A stretch of DNA of 64,000 nt from Aquicoccus sp. G2-2 (GTDB lineage Bacteria; Pseudomonadota; Alphaproteobacteria; Rhodobacterales; Rhodobacteraceae). How positions within the stretch are numbered: the first letter of the stretch is position 1; every line of letters begins with the position of its first letter. Of the stretch, positions 52,026 to 61,876 are shown piece after piece. Both the position numbers and the translations under genes were made by a program. Location of the stretch: assembly GCF_034555965.1 (NCBI RefSeq), contig NZ_JAYDCK010000003.1:1736001-1800000 (forward strand), written 5' to 3'. The notes beneath the pieces were generated by a model. It made no database searches. It was not told the origin of the DNA and saw only the letters and a program-made list of their open reading frames with translations.

Positions 52026-53054
52026 TCATTTTTCGAACAGATCGTCCTGCCCTGGTGCGACCGGCGGCGTCAGGCCCAAATGGCTCCAGCCCTTTTGCGC
52101 CAACATCCGCCCGCGTGGCGTCCGCTGGATCAAACCTTGCTGCAAGAGGAACGGCTCAATCACTTCCTCCACCGCGTCCCGCGCCTCGCTCAGCGCCGCG
52201 GCAATGGTTTCAATACCCACTGGCCCGCCCTGATAATTCTCTGCAATCAGAGTGAGATAGCGCCGGTCCGCCCCGTCCAGCCCAAGCCCGTCGACCCCCA
52301 GCCGGACCAGCGCCGAATCCGCCAGCGCGCGGCTGATCCGCCCGTCACCTTCAACCAGCGCAAAATCCACCACCCGGCGCAACAATCGCCCTGCAATCCG
52401 CGGCGTCCCGCGCGATCGGCGTGCAATTTCCAACGCGCCGTCCGCCTCCACTGCCACACCCAACTTGCGTGCATTGGCGGTAACAATCTGATTAAGTTCA
52501 TTAATCTTGTAGAATTGCAGCCGCGTCGGAATCCCGAACCGATCCCTCAGCGGCGTCGTCAGAAGCCCCAGCCGTGTCGTCGCTCCGACCAGCGTAAAGG
52601 GTTGCAATTCAATCCGCACCGTCCGCGCCGCCGGCCCCTCACCGATCACGAGATCAAGCTCGAAATCCTCCAACGCCGGATAAAGCACCTCTTCCACCGC
52701 TGGGTTAAGCCGATGAATTTCATCAATAAAAAGAACGTCCCGTGGCTCCAGATTGGTCAGGATCGCGGCCAAATCGCCCGCCTTGGCCAAGACCGGCCCA
52801 CTGGTCATCCGAAACCCGACACCCAATTCGCGCGCCATGATTTGCGCCAATGTCGTCTTGCCCAAACCGGGCGGCCCATGAAACAGGGTGTGGTCCATCG
52901 CCTCCCCGCGCATCTTCGCGCTCTGGATGAACACCCGCAGGTTGGCCCGCGCTTCTTCCTGCCCCACGAACTCATCAAGCACCTGCGGCCTCAGCGCCCG
53001 GTCAAAATCCTCCGGCAACGGGTCGGCGCGCAAGGTCGGGTCTGGCTCGCTCAT
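52026..53054 (-). CDS. ruvB: Holliday junction branch migration helicase RuvB
   Basis: The 342-residue AAA+ ATPase drives branch migration with RuvA. It has Walker [13 protein letters not shown], Walker B FIDEIHRL, sensor [18 protein letters not shown] and the C-terminal winged-helix domain ([15 protein letters not shown]). It is 3 bp from ruvA in a ruvC-ruvA-ruvB operon. The length is typical. Confidence 0.97.
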   Translation of the reverse strand: MSEPDPTLRADPLPEDFDRALRPQVLDEFVGQEEARANLRVFIQSAKMRGEAMDHTLFHGPPGLGKTTLAQIMARELGVGFRMTSGPVLAKAGDLAAILTNLEPRDVLFIDEIHRLNPAVEEVLYPALEDFELDLVIGEGPAARTVRIELQPFTLVGATTRLGLLTTPLRDRFGIPTRLQFYKINELNQIVTANARKLGVAVEADGALEIARRSRGTPRIAGRLLRRVVDFALVEGDGRISRALADSALVRLGVDGLGLDGADRRYLTLIAENYQGGPVGIETIAAALSEARDAVEEVIEPFLLQQGLIQRTPRGRMLAQKGWSHLGLTPPVAPGQDDLFEK

Positions 53055-53057
53055 GAT

Positions 53058-53729
53058 TTATCCCTTCGGTGCCAACAGCTTGAGCGCCGCCCGGATCAAC
53101 GCCGGCGTCTCTGCATCAGGTGCGTCGCCTGCTGCCTGCGCAACCGCTCCGGCCGCCTCTCCAAGACCATAACCCAGATTAGAAAGCGCCGACAAAGCCT
53201 CCGCCTGTGCTGCCGCACTGCCCTGCGCCCGAATCGGCGGCGTGGGCATGGGCGCAGCCGCCGTCTCAATCACGTCTCCCGCGTCCGCCTCGACTGCCGC
53301 GCTCAACGTGCCGCCCATCGCCATCACCGCCGGGGCCTTGTCTTTCAACTCATTCACCACCCTTTGCGCGGTTTTCGGCCCGATGCCTTTCGCGGCCTTC
53401 ACCGCATTCCAGTCCCCCAGCGCGATCGCCCTGTTAACCCCTTCGGCACCCAGCGTGCCCAATATGGCAAGCGAGGCTTTCGCGCCCACCCCTTGAACAC
53501 TCATGAGCAACCGATGCCACTCTTTCTCAAGCAATGTCGGAAATCCGAAAAGCTGCAACAGGTCTTCACGCACCAGCAAATCCGTATAAAGCGCCACCGC
53601 CTCACCCGGCCCCGGCAGAGCCGCCATGGTGCGTTCCGAACAATGGACCAGATATCCTACACCTTTCACGTCAATCAAAACGTGATCCTGCCCACGATAA
53701 TCAATCCGGCCGGAGAGTTTGCCAATCAT
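53058..53729 (-). CDS. ruvA: Holliday junction DNA helicase RuvA
   Basis: RuvA tetramers bind the four-way junction and load RuvB. The 223-residue protein starts with [13 protein letters not shown] (53729). It has the two helix-hairpin-helix motifs ([13 protein letters not shown] and [18 protein letters not shown]) and a C-terminal RuvB-binding domain after an Ala/Pro-rich linker. The start overlaps the ruvC stop (ATGA). Confidence 0.96.
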   Translation of the reverse strand: MIGKLSGRIDYRGQDHVLIDVKGVGYLVHCSERTMAALPGPGEAVALYTDLLVREDLLQLFGFPTLLEKEWHRLLMSVQGVGAKASLAILGTLGAEGVNRAIALGDWNAVKAAKGIGPKTAQRVVNELKDKAPAVMAMGGTLSAAVEADAGDVIETAAAPMPTPPIRAQGSAAAQAEALSALSNLGYGLGEAAGAVAQAAGDAPDAETPALIRAALKLLAPKG

Positions 53730-54241
53730 GTCCCCACCTTGCGCAATGCCGCCGACAGCCCGATGCCGCCCGCCCCATGATGCGCATGACAAATCGCAAT
53801 GGCCAGCGCATCCGCCGCATCCGGCCCGGCAATTTTCACCCCCGGCAATTGCAAAGCCACCATATGCGCAATTTGCCGTTTATCCGCATGGCCCACGCCA
53901 ACGACCGTTTTTTTCACGGTATTGGGGGCATACTCGCCCACATGCAGCCCCGCCTGCGCCGGAACCAAAAGCGCGATGCCACGCGCCTGCCCCAGTTTCA
54001 GCGTCGCAGCGCCGTCCTTGTTCACGAATGTCTGTTCAACTGCCGCCGCGTCGGGCGCGAATTCAGCCAGAACCGCACTCAGCGCGCTGTAGAGCGAGAG
54101 CAGTCTGTCGGCCAGTGTTTCGCCCGCCGAATGGCACACACCGTTTGCCACGTGGCTCAACCGGCTGCCATTTGCCTCGATAACGCCCCAGCCCAAATTC
54201 CGCAGGCCGGGATCAATGCCCATAATTCGCATGTTTTTCAA
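53726..54241 (-). CDS. ruvC: Holliday junction resolvase RuvC
   Basis: The 171-residue nuclease resolves junctions. The catalytic acidic residues lie in [15 protein letters not shown] (Asp), VEQTFVNKD (Glu) and the C-terminal [12 protein letters not shown] (Asp pair). The start could be 54241 or the ATG three codons later at 54232. The first gene of ruvCAB. Confidence 0.96.
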   Translation of the reverse strand: MKNMRIMGIDPGLRNLGWGVIEANGSRLSHVANGVCHSAGETLADRLLSLYSALSAVLAEFAPDAAAVEQTFVNKDGAATLKLGQARGIALLVPAQAGLHVGEYAPNTVKKTVVGVGHADKRQIAHMVALQLPGVKIAGPDAADALAIAICHAHHGAGGIGLSAALRKVGT

Positions 54242-54387
54242 CTGCTCTGTTGCTTTTATGGACCACTAGCACGAAACGGGAACATTTGCCAATGCCAATG
54301 CACGCCAAGCCTGGAAACGACATCCTCCTGTCGCAAATCTGCATCCATGCACGAAAGCGGCTTCAAACAGCTCAAATACGACCTTCT

Positions 54388-54423
54388 GAAACCTCATTTT
54401 CCCCTTAATTCACAAGAGGTTTC
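54388..54423. repeat. 8-bp inverted repeat with 20-nt spacer
   Basis: GAAACCTC (54388-54395) and GAGGTTTC (54416-54423) are perfect reverse complements. The site is midway between ruvC and DUF1127 and could be an operator for either. Confidence 0.4.
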
Positions 54424-54475
54424 TGGCTTTTCCTGCTCTGCGAAAATTGCATGACTCATATGCAGTTTTGGCGGC

Positions 54476-54504
54476 TTGTTTTCCACAATACGCCCGCTTA
54501 TCTG
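54476..54504 (+). promoter_or_regulatory. Promoter candidate of the second DUF1127 gene
   Basis: TTGTTT (54476-54481) and TATCTG (54499-54504) are spaced by 17 bp, 50 bp before the ATG. The first DUF1127 gene has TTGTTA and TATCTC with the same spacing. Confidence 0.5.
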
Positions 54505-54554
54505 CCCTCTCGAAAGACGTTGACCATTCACAGACAAACAGAAGGAAACCGAAT

Positions 54555-54761
54555 ATGGCTGTTATCGACACCCCCCGCGTTCAACTCGCCTCTCACTCAA
54601 ATGGCCGTTTCGGCAAGCTTTTCGCCTCGCTTCAAGCCCGGTTCACCTCATGGAACGATGCGCGGATGACCCGCAATGCGCTGTCGCATCTCAGTGATCG
54701 TGAACTGGAAGATATTGGGCTTTGCCGCGGCGATATCGAGTTCATCGCTCAGAAGAGCTGA
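54555..54761 (+). CDS. DUF1127 domain protein
   Basis: The 68-residue protein has the DUF1127 pattern WNDARMTRNALSHLSDRELEDIGLCRGDIEFIA. ATG at 54555 follows AGAAGGAAACC. Like the gene at 12.5 kb it is flanked by its own promoter and terminator. Small DUF1127 proteins are abundant in alphaproteobacteria, with proposed RNA-related roles. Confidence 0.9.
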   Translation: MAVIDTPRVQLASHSNGRFGKLFASLQARFTSWNDARMTRNALSHLSDRELEDIGLCRGDIEFIAQKS

Positions 54762-54785
54762 TTTTCTCAAACACCTTCAGACGCT

Positions 54786-54824
54786 AAAAAGCCGCGCTTT
54801 CTTGCTGAAAGCGCGGCTTTTTTA
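54786..54824. terminator. Bidirectional intrinsic terminator
   Basis: An 11-bp perfect stem, GCCGCGCTTTC (54791-54801) and GAAAGCGCGGC (54807-54817), has a 5-nt loop. It is followed by TTTTTT on the plus strand and preceded by AAAAA, so it can end transcripts from both the DUF1127 gene and the convergent gene at 54873. Confidence 0.9.
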
Positions 54825-54872
54825 TTGCCACCCCGCTCAACGGTGAAACCGCTGGCAGGTCTTGCCAGTTGG

Positions 54873-55220
54873 TCAACGCAAATACGGGCCAACTTTTCCG
54901 GCAAGATACAAGCTCACCCGGTCAGGCTGCATAACCCATGCCCCGGCCTGTTCAATGATGGTGCCTTCGCGCAGAGAGCCCAGCCGCTTATCATAACCCA
55001 ACGCCCCGAACTGCGCGATGGCAAGCCCTTTGAACAACACCAGCCCCAGCGCAAGCAACAACAGCCCTCGAAACGGCACGTTGGCAAATTTCGATTGCGG
55101 CTTGCGCACATAAACAACGCCATCCGGCCCGGCAATGGGCACATAGGCCTTGCGGCCCTTGCGATGCGCTTTCTTCAGCACGGTTACGCGCCGGTCAAAA
55201 CTATTGCTTCCGCCAAGCAT
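54873..55220 (-). CDS. Small membrane protein, unknown function
   Basis: The 115-residue protein has a basic N-terminus (FDRRVTVLKKAHRKGRKAYVP) and one membrane segment at about 50-66 (FRGLLLLALGLVLFKGLAIA). A short extracytoplasmic tail contains REGTIIEQAGAWVMQPD. It lies between prmA and the bidirectional terminator. I recognise no named family. Confidence 0.75.
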   Translation of the reverse strand: MLGGSNSFDRRVTVLKKAHRKGRKAYVPIAGPDGVVYVRKPQSKFANVPFRGLLLLALGLVLFKGLAIAQFGALGYDKRLGSLREGTIIEQAGAWVMQPDRVSLYLAGKVGPYLR

Positions 55221-55324
55221 GGCAGCCTCCAGTCATGCCCCCACTGGATGTGTTCAATATCGGTCTGAATTGTGGCTGGATTGTGGCAATCCCTTAAATT
55301 ACAGGGAAAATTGGTCGTTATTGA

Positions 55325-56194
55325 TCAAGGTTTTTCCAAGGTCAACGTCGTCCAATCACCAATCTCATCACGCTGACATAGATTGATGCCTTGCTGTGCA
55401 TAATGCGCGATCACCTCGTCAGCCTGATCATGCAGTATCCCCGATAGAATCGCCTTTCCGCCAGACACGAGTCGCTTGGCAAACTCAGGCGCCAGTGCGA
55501 TCAACGGCCCTTTGAGGATATTGGCGAAAATCAGATCAAACGGCGCGGCTTCCTGCAATTCGGGGTGATCGAACCCCGCCGCCTCGACACAGCGCACCCG
55601 GTTACTCAACCCGTTGGCGCGCAGATTGGCCATGGCCACTTCAACCGCCTGCGCGTCAATATCACTGGCCAGCACCTGTTCGGGCCATACTCGCGCCGCC
55701 GCCATCGCCAAAACAGCCGTGCCACAACCGATATCGACAACCCGATGGCCGTGAAACCCCGCATCAATCAGCCGGTCAAGTGCGCGCAAACACCCCAGTG
55801 TCGTGCCGTGATGGCCGGTGCCAAACGCCATCGCGGCCTCGATCAGCAACGGTTCAACCCCTTCGGGCACCTTATCGGCATCATGGCTTCCATAGACAAA
55901 GAACCGCCCCGCCTCCACCGGCACCAGCTCGCGTTTTACCGCCGCCACCCAGTCGGTTTCCGGCACTTCAGAAATGGCAAACGGGTTTGTTGCGTAGAGC
56001 GCCTCAAGCAGGGCCAGCCCCACCCTGTCGGGCGACTCGGCAAAATAGCCGCCCACTTCCCAAAGCCCGGAACCGTCCTCGACCTCAAACACCCCGACAC
56101 CGATGGGGGCAGGGTCAAGCCGCTCTATCGCATCGCTCAAAGCGTCTGCGGCGTCTTTGCCTGCCACTGTGGTCAGGGCCGTAAATGTTGGCAT
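55325..56194 (-). CDS. prmA: Ribosomal protein L11 methyltransferase
   Basis: The 289-residue SAM-dependent enzyme trimethylates ribosomal protein L11. The motifs are AMAFGTGHHGTTLGCL, VVDIGCGTAVLAMAAARVW (SAM site) and LIFANILKGPLIALAPE with the NILxxPL-type motif IV. The start MPTFTALTTVAGK at 56194 is the usual one. It follows the MATE gene by 52 bp on the same strand. Confidence 0.93.
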   Translation of the reverse strand: MPTFTALTTVAGKDAADALSDAIERLDPAPIGVGVFEVEDGSGLWEVGGYFAESPDRVGLALLEALYATNPFAISEVPETDWVAAVKRELVPVEAGRFFVYGSHDADKVPEGVEPLLIEAAMAFGTGHHGTTLGCLRALDRLIDAGFHGHRVVDIGCGTAVLAMAAARVWPEQVLASDIDAQAVEVAMANLRANGLSNRVRCVEAAGFDHPELQEAAPFDLIFANILKGPLIALAPEFAKRLVSGGKAILSGILHDQADEVIAHYAQQGINLCQRDEIGDWTTLTLEKP

Positions 56195-56246
56195 ATCGCC
56201 CTCCCTCAGATTGCAGCGTATCGCGTAGGCGCTCAAAGCGGGCCGG

Positions 56247-57626
56247 TCAAGGTTTGCCAGCCGCAAGCCCCGCCCCACGTTTTACCAGAAGCCAACCAAT
56301 CCAGCCTGCCCCAATACCAGCCAACACATTGGCCACCGCCTGCGCAAGAACAACACCGGTTTCCCCCCAAAGCGCCCCCATGGCGAAGGCCAGAACGCCA
56401 ATCAGAACGCCATCGCGGGTCCAGTTGGTCAGTGTCGCCCAAAATGGCCGTCCAAGGTTGTTGAACGCGGAATTGGCAACGAACAATGCGCCGGTAAACA
56501 CGAAAGACCCGGCGGAATAAGTGCAAAACACCTCGACAATATACTGTCCCTGCCCGCTTAGCCCGAATGCCTGCGCAATCGTTCCGCCAAGCGACGCAAG
56601 CAACACCCAAACCACTCCGGTATAGATCGCACAGAACTTGAGCGCGTCAAGATATGCACTCTGCACCCGGTGGCGCAGCCCGGCACCGGCATTTTGCCCG
56701 ATAATGCCGCCAATCGCGCCGGACAGCGCAAAAATGCCGCCAAAAGCCAAGATCATCACACGCCCGACCACGCCCATGCCCGCAACCGCGCTGTCGCCAT
56801 GTTCCGCCATGGCCCGGATCAACACCCAATTGCCAAACGGTGTGGAAACCTGCGTCGCAATGGCCGGAAGCGCGATAGCCAGATACCCCCCAATATAAAG
56901 CCGCATATCTGCGAGGCTGGGCTTGGTCAGCATCTTATGCACGCCGGTCAGCCAATAAAGCGCAACCAGCGCCATGACCCCGCGCGAGATCACGATCACC
57001 GTCGCTGCCCCTTCGATTCCCCACCCCAGCACCACGATCAGCAACGGATCAAGAAACACCGCCACAAGCCCCGCCGAACTGGTCACCGCCATCGACCGCC
57101 AAGCATCGCCGCGTGCGCGCAGGATCGCGCTACCCGTCATCCCTGCCGCACTCAACGGCAAAGACGGCAGCGCAATCGCCAGAAAGCCCGCCGCTTCATG
57201 CAGCGCCTCGCCGCTGGCGCCCGAAAGCCGCAGCAGATCATAGCGAAAGACATAGGCCAAAGCGGCCACGCAGCTTTCCGCACCGACGCTCAGGATCAGC
57301 GCGGTCGTCGCAATCCGTCGCGCTCTTTGCGGGCGCCCCTGCCCCAATGTCTGACTGACCAATGCAACCGCGCCGATGGTCATCCCGATGGCGATTGAGA
57401 CAAGGAAGAACTGCATCGTCGCGGCGAATCCAAGGGCCGTGATGAGGATTTCACTATGCAGCCTGCTCACCCACCAGAGCGCAAGAAAATCGACCAAAAA
57501 CATGAAGCTAAGCCCCATGGCGCTGGTCAATGTCATCACGACGACATGGCGCATGGTCGAGCCGGTAACAAACTTTGGCGGGGGCTCTCTCTTTGTCGTC
57601 GGCGGTGGCACCGCAGAGCCGGTCAT
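56247..57626 (-). CDS. MATE-family efflux transporter
   Basis: The 459-residue protein has 12 membrane segments in two repeats, typical of multidrug and toxin extrusion antiporters (MatE). Examples are LWWVSRLHSEILITALGFAAT and GMVVGRVMILAFGGIF-like stretches. Transport is driven by Na+ or H+. The start overlaps the MFS transporter stop (ATGA), so the two exporters are coupled. The substrate is unknown. Confidence 0.9.
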   Translation of the reverse strand: MTGSAVPPPTTKREPPPKFVTGSTMRHVVVMTLTSAMGLSFMFLVDFLALWWVSRLHSEILITALGFAATMQFFLVSIAIGMTIGAVALVSQTLGQGRPQRARRIATTALILSVGAESCVAALAYVFRYDLLRLSGASGEALHEAAGFLAIALPSLPLSAAGMTGSAILRARGDAWRSMAVTSSAGLVAVFLDPLLIVVLGWGIEGAATVIVISRGVMALVALYWLTGVHKMLTKPSLADMRLYIGGYLAIALPAIATQVSTPFGNWVLIRAMAEHGDSAVAGMGVVGRVMILAFGGIFALSGAIGGIIGQNAGAGLRHRVQSAYLDALKFCAIYTGVVWVLLASLGGTIAQAFGLSGQGQYIVEVFCTYSAGSFVFTGALFVANSAFNNLGRPFWATLTNWTRDGVLIGVLAFAMGALWGETGVVLAQAVANVLAGIGAGWIGWLLVKRGAGLAAGKP

Positions 57627-58858
57627 TCCGCAGGCACCTCGGAAGAAAAGCGCGAGAACACGGTTTCATTGCCCGGTTCCGGATGGCGCGGCACCATCAA
57701 TGCCAGCAGCACCGAAATCGAAGCCATTGCAGCGGCCAACCCGAAGACCGCCCCCGGTGATGCCAGCCACAAATAGCCCAGCGTCACCGGCAGAGCCACG
57801 GCCGCGATGTGATTGATGGTGAAAGCCACCGCCGCAGTGGGCGCGATATCGCCCGGATCGGCGATTTTCTGGAAATAGGTTTTCAATGCCAACGCAAGCC
57901 CGAAGAACATGTTGTCGATAACATAAAGCGTCGCGGCCAGTGTCACACCCCAACCAAAATAATAGATGCCGCCATAGCAGAAAAAAACCATGACCAACCC
58001 GGTGTATTCAAACGCCAGTGTGCGTCGCTCTCCGAAAAGCCGGACTGCTTTGCCAAACACCGGGGCCACAAAAATGTTGATGACAAGGTTGATCAGAAAC
58101 AGCGCCGTCACCGCGTGAACGTCAAAGCCGAACTTCTGCACCATCATGAACCCGGCAAAGACCGTGAAAATCTGCCGCCGCGCCCCAGCCATGAATTGCA
58201 ACGCATAGTAAAGCCAGTAACGCTTGCGCAGAACCATCTGCTTGCGTTGCACGTTGGGCGCTTCAAACTGCGGATAGGCGAAGAACGCAAATATGGCGAT
58301 TGCCACCGTGACCCCACCGGAGACGAGATAGACAAAATTATAGCTCAGATCGAACCTGTCCCACGTTAGAACGATCAGCCCGTAAGACACAAATGTCGCG
58401 GCAGACCCCGTTGCCAGAAGCCAGCCCAGCATTTGCGGCGCGCGCTCTTTCGGCAACCATTGCAGCTGAAGCGACTGGTTGACCGTCTCGTAATAATGAA
58501 ACCCGATGGAGGACAGCATCGTTATCGTCAAAATCCCTGCCATCGACGGAAACCACGCTGTTATCGCAGTGGCGACCCCCAACAAGATCAGCGCAACCAG
58601 CGCAAGCACCTGTTCTCGCATGAAAATGACGATGGCGATCACGCCGATAGACAGAAAACCCGGTATTTCCCGGATCGTATGGAGCAAGCCATTATCGGCC
58701 CCGTCGAAATGGCCAACCTCGATAATGAAATTATTCAGCAGCGCCGACCATGTTGCAAACGAGATCGGCATGGCCACGGCCATTAGAAACAACAGACCAA
58801 CTGGCCGCCGCCAAAGCGGCAGGTTGGCTTGTTCGGAGACGGGAATCATTCGTTTCAT
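57623..58858 (-). CDS. Major facilitator superfamily transporter
   Basis: The 411-residue protein has about 12 membrane segments and a central cytosolic loop (PQFEAPNVQRKQMVLRKRYW). The classical MFS motif A is poor, but the topology and family fit are clear. It is the first gene of a two-gene unit with the MATE transporter. It lies 48 bp downstream of priA on the same strand. The substrate is unknown. Confidence 0.87.
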   Translation of the reverse strand: MKRMIPVSEQANLPLWRRPVGLLFLMAVAMPISFATWSALLNNFIIEVGHFDGADNGLLHTIREIPGFLSIGVIAIVIFMREQVLALVALILLGVATAITAWFPSMAGILTITMLSSIGFHYYETVNQSLQLQWLPKERAPQMLGWLLATGSAATFVSYGLIVLTWDRFDLSYNFVYLVSGGVTVAIAIFAFFAYPQFEAPNVQRKQMVLRKRYWLYYALQFMAGARRQIFTVFAGFMMVQKFGFDVHAVTALFLINLVINIFVAPVFGKAVRLFGERRTLAFEYTGLVMVFFCYGGIYYFGWGVTLAATLYVIDNMFFGLALALKTYFQKIADPGDIAPTAAVAFTINHIAAVALPVTLGYLWLASPGAVFGLAAAMASISVLLALMVPRHPEPGNETVFSRFSSEVPAE

Positions 58859-58906
58859 GATCTCGCATACGGTTTTTCATCTAGAATGCCCAGCAATTGA
58901 GCGCGA

Positions 58907-61096
58907 TTAAAAGAAGCTTTGCGGATCAATATCGACGGTCAGCCGCACCTGTTTCCCCGGTCTGACCCGCCCAATCCAGTCAGCAATCGCGCGCTGGAGC
59001 GCCACACCCTTGGGTGCTTTGACCAACAGGCGGACGCGGTGCCGCCCGCGGATGCGCGCTATTGGTGCTGCCGCCGGGCCAAATACTTGTGCACCCACCT
59101 GTCGCAAAGGCCCATCGTTGCGCGCCAGCATGGCGCCGAGATCAAAGATTTCCTGCATATCGGGCGATGACAGGATGATACCCGCCATCCGCCCGAACGG
59201 CGGCACGCCCGCCTGCTCGCGCTCGCGGGCCTCCGCACGCCAAAACCCTTCTTCATCTCCACCGAGAATCGCACGAATAACCGGATGTTCCGGCTGGTAG
59301 GTCTGCATCAAGGCCAATCCGGGCCGCTCCGCCCGCCCGGCCCGGCCGGAAACCTGCCGCATCAACTGAAACGTCCGCTCCGCCGCCCTTAGATCAGAGC
59401 CTTGCAAGCCAAGATCGGCATCAATCACGCCAACCAGCGTCAGCAATGGAAAATTATGCCCTTTGGCAACCAGTTGTGTTCCGATAATGATGTCCGCCCC
59501 ACCATCAGCAATCTCGCCTATCCGTTGCTTCAATGCCCGCGCCGACCCGAACAGGTCGGAAGACAGCGTCGCAATCCGCGCTTCGGGGAAGAGTGCTGCC
59601 GCCTCTTCCGTCATCCGCTCCACGCCGGGGCCAACAGCCGCCAGTTTGCCTTCGGCTCCGCAGGAAGGACAGGTTTCCGGGATCGGCTTGCTCTCCCCGC
59701 ATTGGTGGCAAACAAGGCGCTTGAGAAACCGATGCTCCACCATCCGCGCATCGCAATGGTCACAGCCAATCTGCTCCCCACACGCGCGACAAAGCGTGAC
59801 CGGCGCGTAGCCCCGTCGGTTCAGGAACAGCAAAGATTGTTCGCCTGCCTCCAGCCGGGCATCAACCGCACTCCTCAATTCCGGCGAAATCCAGCGCGAA
59901 CCGGGCAGATCAACGCCGCGCATATCAATCGTACGCATTTCCGGCAGAACCGCAGCGCCAAACCGCGAGGTCAGATCAAGCCGTTGATATTTCCCGGCTT
60001 CAGCGTTGACCCAGCTTTCAAGGCTCGGCGTCGCAGAAGCCAGAATGACCTGCGCCGAGGTAAGCGACGCGCGCAGCACGGCCATGTCTCGGGCGTTGTA
60101 TAACACGCTGTCTTCCTGCTTGTAGGAAGTATCGTGTTCTTCATCGACAACGATCAGCCCAAGATCAAGAAACGGCAGAAAGAGCGCCGAGCGCGCGCCA
60201 ACGACAAGCTGCGCATTGCCCTGCCCGACCATCTTCCAGGTGCGGCGGCGTTCCGTCATCGTCACGCCGGAATGCCATTCGGCAGGCCGCGCGCCGAAAC
60301 GCTCCTCAACGCGCGCCATGAATTCAGCCGAGAGCGCAATCTCCGGCAGCAGGACAAGCGCCTGACGCCGCTGCGCAAGGCATTCCGCCACCGCTTCAAG
60401 ATAAACTTCGGTCTTGCCCGATCCCGTAACGCCACGCAGCAGCGTTGTGCCATAAGCTTTTGCACGGATATTACCGCACAGCACCCCGGCGGCAGTGTCC
60501 TGATCCATAGTCAGCGTCTTGCGGCTATAATCGACGTCAAGAAACGGGAACGGCACGTCGCGCGGCGTATCGTCTTCACGCACGGCACCCTGCTTCACCA
60601 ACCCTTTGACAACCGACGAAGAAACCCCCGCCGCATCGCATAACTCCTTCAGGGTAAACGCCAAACCACCATATTCATCAAGTGCCCGGATGACTCTGCG
60701 GCGGGCATCCGTCATCCTGTCCGGCTCATCCCGCCCGGCGCGATAAACCTTGCGCATCGAAGGCGGATCGGAAAGCCCCGGCGCGCGCATGGCAAGGGTC
60801 AGCATGGCCGACAGCGGGGTCAGCGTATAGGCGGCGGCACGGGTCAGGAACGCCTGCAACTCATCGCGCATCGGCGCGACATCAAGCACCCGGATCACGG
60901 GCCGGATCTTTGCGGGATTGAAATCACCCCGCCCTTCGCCCCAGGCCACACCCACCACCTTGCGCGGGCCGAGCGGCACCTCAACGAATGCACCCAGATG
61001 GCAGCCGCCCTCCGGTGCCTTGTAGTCCAAGGGACGGTCAATCGGCTGGGTCGTCAAGACCGCGACCAAATCGCCCTCTTCGAAATAGTCTTTCAC
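58907..61096 (-). CDS. priA: Primosomal replication helicase PriA
   Basis: The 729-residue 3'-5' helicase restarts stalled forks. It has the DNA-binding N-terminus (LVAVLTTQPIDRPLDYKAPE), Walker A GVTGSGKTEVYLEA, Walker B VVDEEHDTSYKQ, and the two zinc-binding Cys clusters CRACGEQIGCDHC and CHQCGESKPIPETCPSC. I start it at the GTG at 61096 (VKDYFEEGDL). The open frame up to 61768 is antisense to the aldolase gene and not real. Confidence 0.93.
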   Translation of the reverse strand: MKDYFEEGDLVAVLTTQPIDRPLDYKAPEGGCHLGAFVEVPLGPRKVVGVAWGEGRGDFNPAKIRPVIRVLDVAPMRDELQAFLTRAAAYTLTPLSAMLTLAMRAPGLSDPPSMRKVYRAGRDEPDRMTDARRRVIRALDEYGGLAFTLKELCDAAGVSSSVVKGLVKQGAVREDDTPRDVPFPFLDVDYSRKTLTMDQDTAAGVLCGNIRAKAYGTTLLRGVTGSGKTEVYLEAVAECLAQRRQALVLLPEIALSAEFMARVEERFGARPAEWHSGVTMTERRRTWKMVGQGNAQLVVGARSALFLPFLDLGLIVVDEEHDTSYKQEDSVLYNARDMAVLRASLTSAQVILASATPSLESWVNAEAGKYQRLDLTSRFGAAVLPEMRTIDMRGVDLPGSRWISPELRSAVDARLEAGEQSLLFLNRRGYAPVTLCRACGEQIGCDHCDARMVEHRFLKRLVCHQCGESKPIPETCPSCGAEGKLAAVGPGVERMTEEAAALFPEARIATLSSDLFGSARALKQRIGEIADGGADIIIGTQLVAKGHNFPLLTLVGVIDADLGLQGSDLRAAERTFQLMRQVSGRAGRAERPGLALMQTYQPEHPVIRAILGGDEEGFWRAEAREREQAGVPPFGRMAGIILSSPDMQEIFDLGAMLARNDGPLRQVGAQVFGPAAAPIARIRGRHRVRLLVKAPKGVALQRAIADWIGRVRPGKQVRLTVDIDPQSFF

Positions 61097-61183
61097 CGCG
61101 CACCTGAATTCGGGGTTTCGAGAGTGTCCACTATGAGGTAAACCCGCGACTGACAAAACCCAAGTCATGCAAGGTTTGAAGAG

Positions 61184-61837
61184 ATGAAATTTTTTGTCGA
61201 TACGGCCGAGGTTGAAGCGATTGCCGAACTCAACGATCTCGGCATGGCCGACGGGGTGACGACGAACCCTTCTTTGATCATGAAATCCGGCCGCGATATC
61301 CTTGAAGTTACAAAAGAAATCGCCGAGATGATCGACGGGCCAGTAAGCGCCGAAGTGGTGGCCACTGACGCGGACGCGATGATTGAAGAGGGGCGCAAGC
61401 TGGCACAGATCGCCGGGAATATCGCGGTAAAGGTGCCGCTGACCTGGGACGGGTTGAAGGCTTGCAAGGTGCTCTCGACCGAGGGCAACATGGTCAATGT
61501 CACGCTGTGTTTCAGCGTCAATCAGGCGCTGCTTGCCGCGAAGGCGGGGGCGACGTTCATTTCGCCCTTCATCGGGCGGCTGGACGATATCAACCTCGAC
61601 GGGATCGAGTTGATCGGTGATATCCGCACGGTTTACGACAATTACGGCTTCGAGACGCAAATCCTTGCCGCCTCGATCCGCAGCGTGAACCACATCGCAG
61701 ACTGCGCGCGAATTGGCGCCGACGTCATCACGGCACCACCGGGTGTTATCAAGGCCATGGCAAGCCATCCGCTGACCGACAAGGGTTTGGCGACATTTTT
61801 GGCCGACTGGGAAAAAACAGGGCAGAAAATCCTGTAA
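61184..61837 (+). CDS. fsa: Fructose-6-phosphate aldolase / transaldolase-type protein
   Basis: The 217-residue barrel protein is of the short transaldolase/FSA group: [37 protein letters not shown] with the Schiff-base Lys, and [16 protein letters not shown]. It could be a transaldolase or a fructose-6-phosphate aldolase; motif data do not separate them. It diverges from priA across 87 bp. Confidence 0.9.
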   Translation: MKFFVDTAEVEAIAELNDLGMADGVTTNPSLIMKSGRDILEVTKEIAEMIDGPVSAEVVATDADAMIEEGRKLAQIAGNIAVKVPLTWDGLKACKVLSTEGNMVNVTLCFSVNQALLAAKAGATFISPFIGRLDDINLDGIELIGDIRTVYDNYGFETQILAASIRSVNHIADCARIGADVITAPPGVIKAMASHPLTDKGLATFLADWEKTGQKIL

Positions 61838-61876
61838 GTCATGTTATAAACCCGCAAAAATAATGACGAGGCCAGA

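Larger units (their letters stand above)
54242..54554. other. 313-bp intergenic region between divergent ruvC and DUF1127
   Basis: It contains an inverted repeat at 54388-54423 and the DUF1127 promoter candidate at 54476-54504. I see no coding sequence or known RNA. Confidence 0.5.

Noticed and set aside
61097-61768. N-terminal extension of priA of over 220 residues
   Set aside because: It runs antisense through the aldolase gene. Homology to PriA begins at the GTG at 61096.
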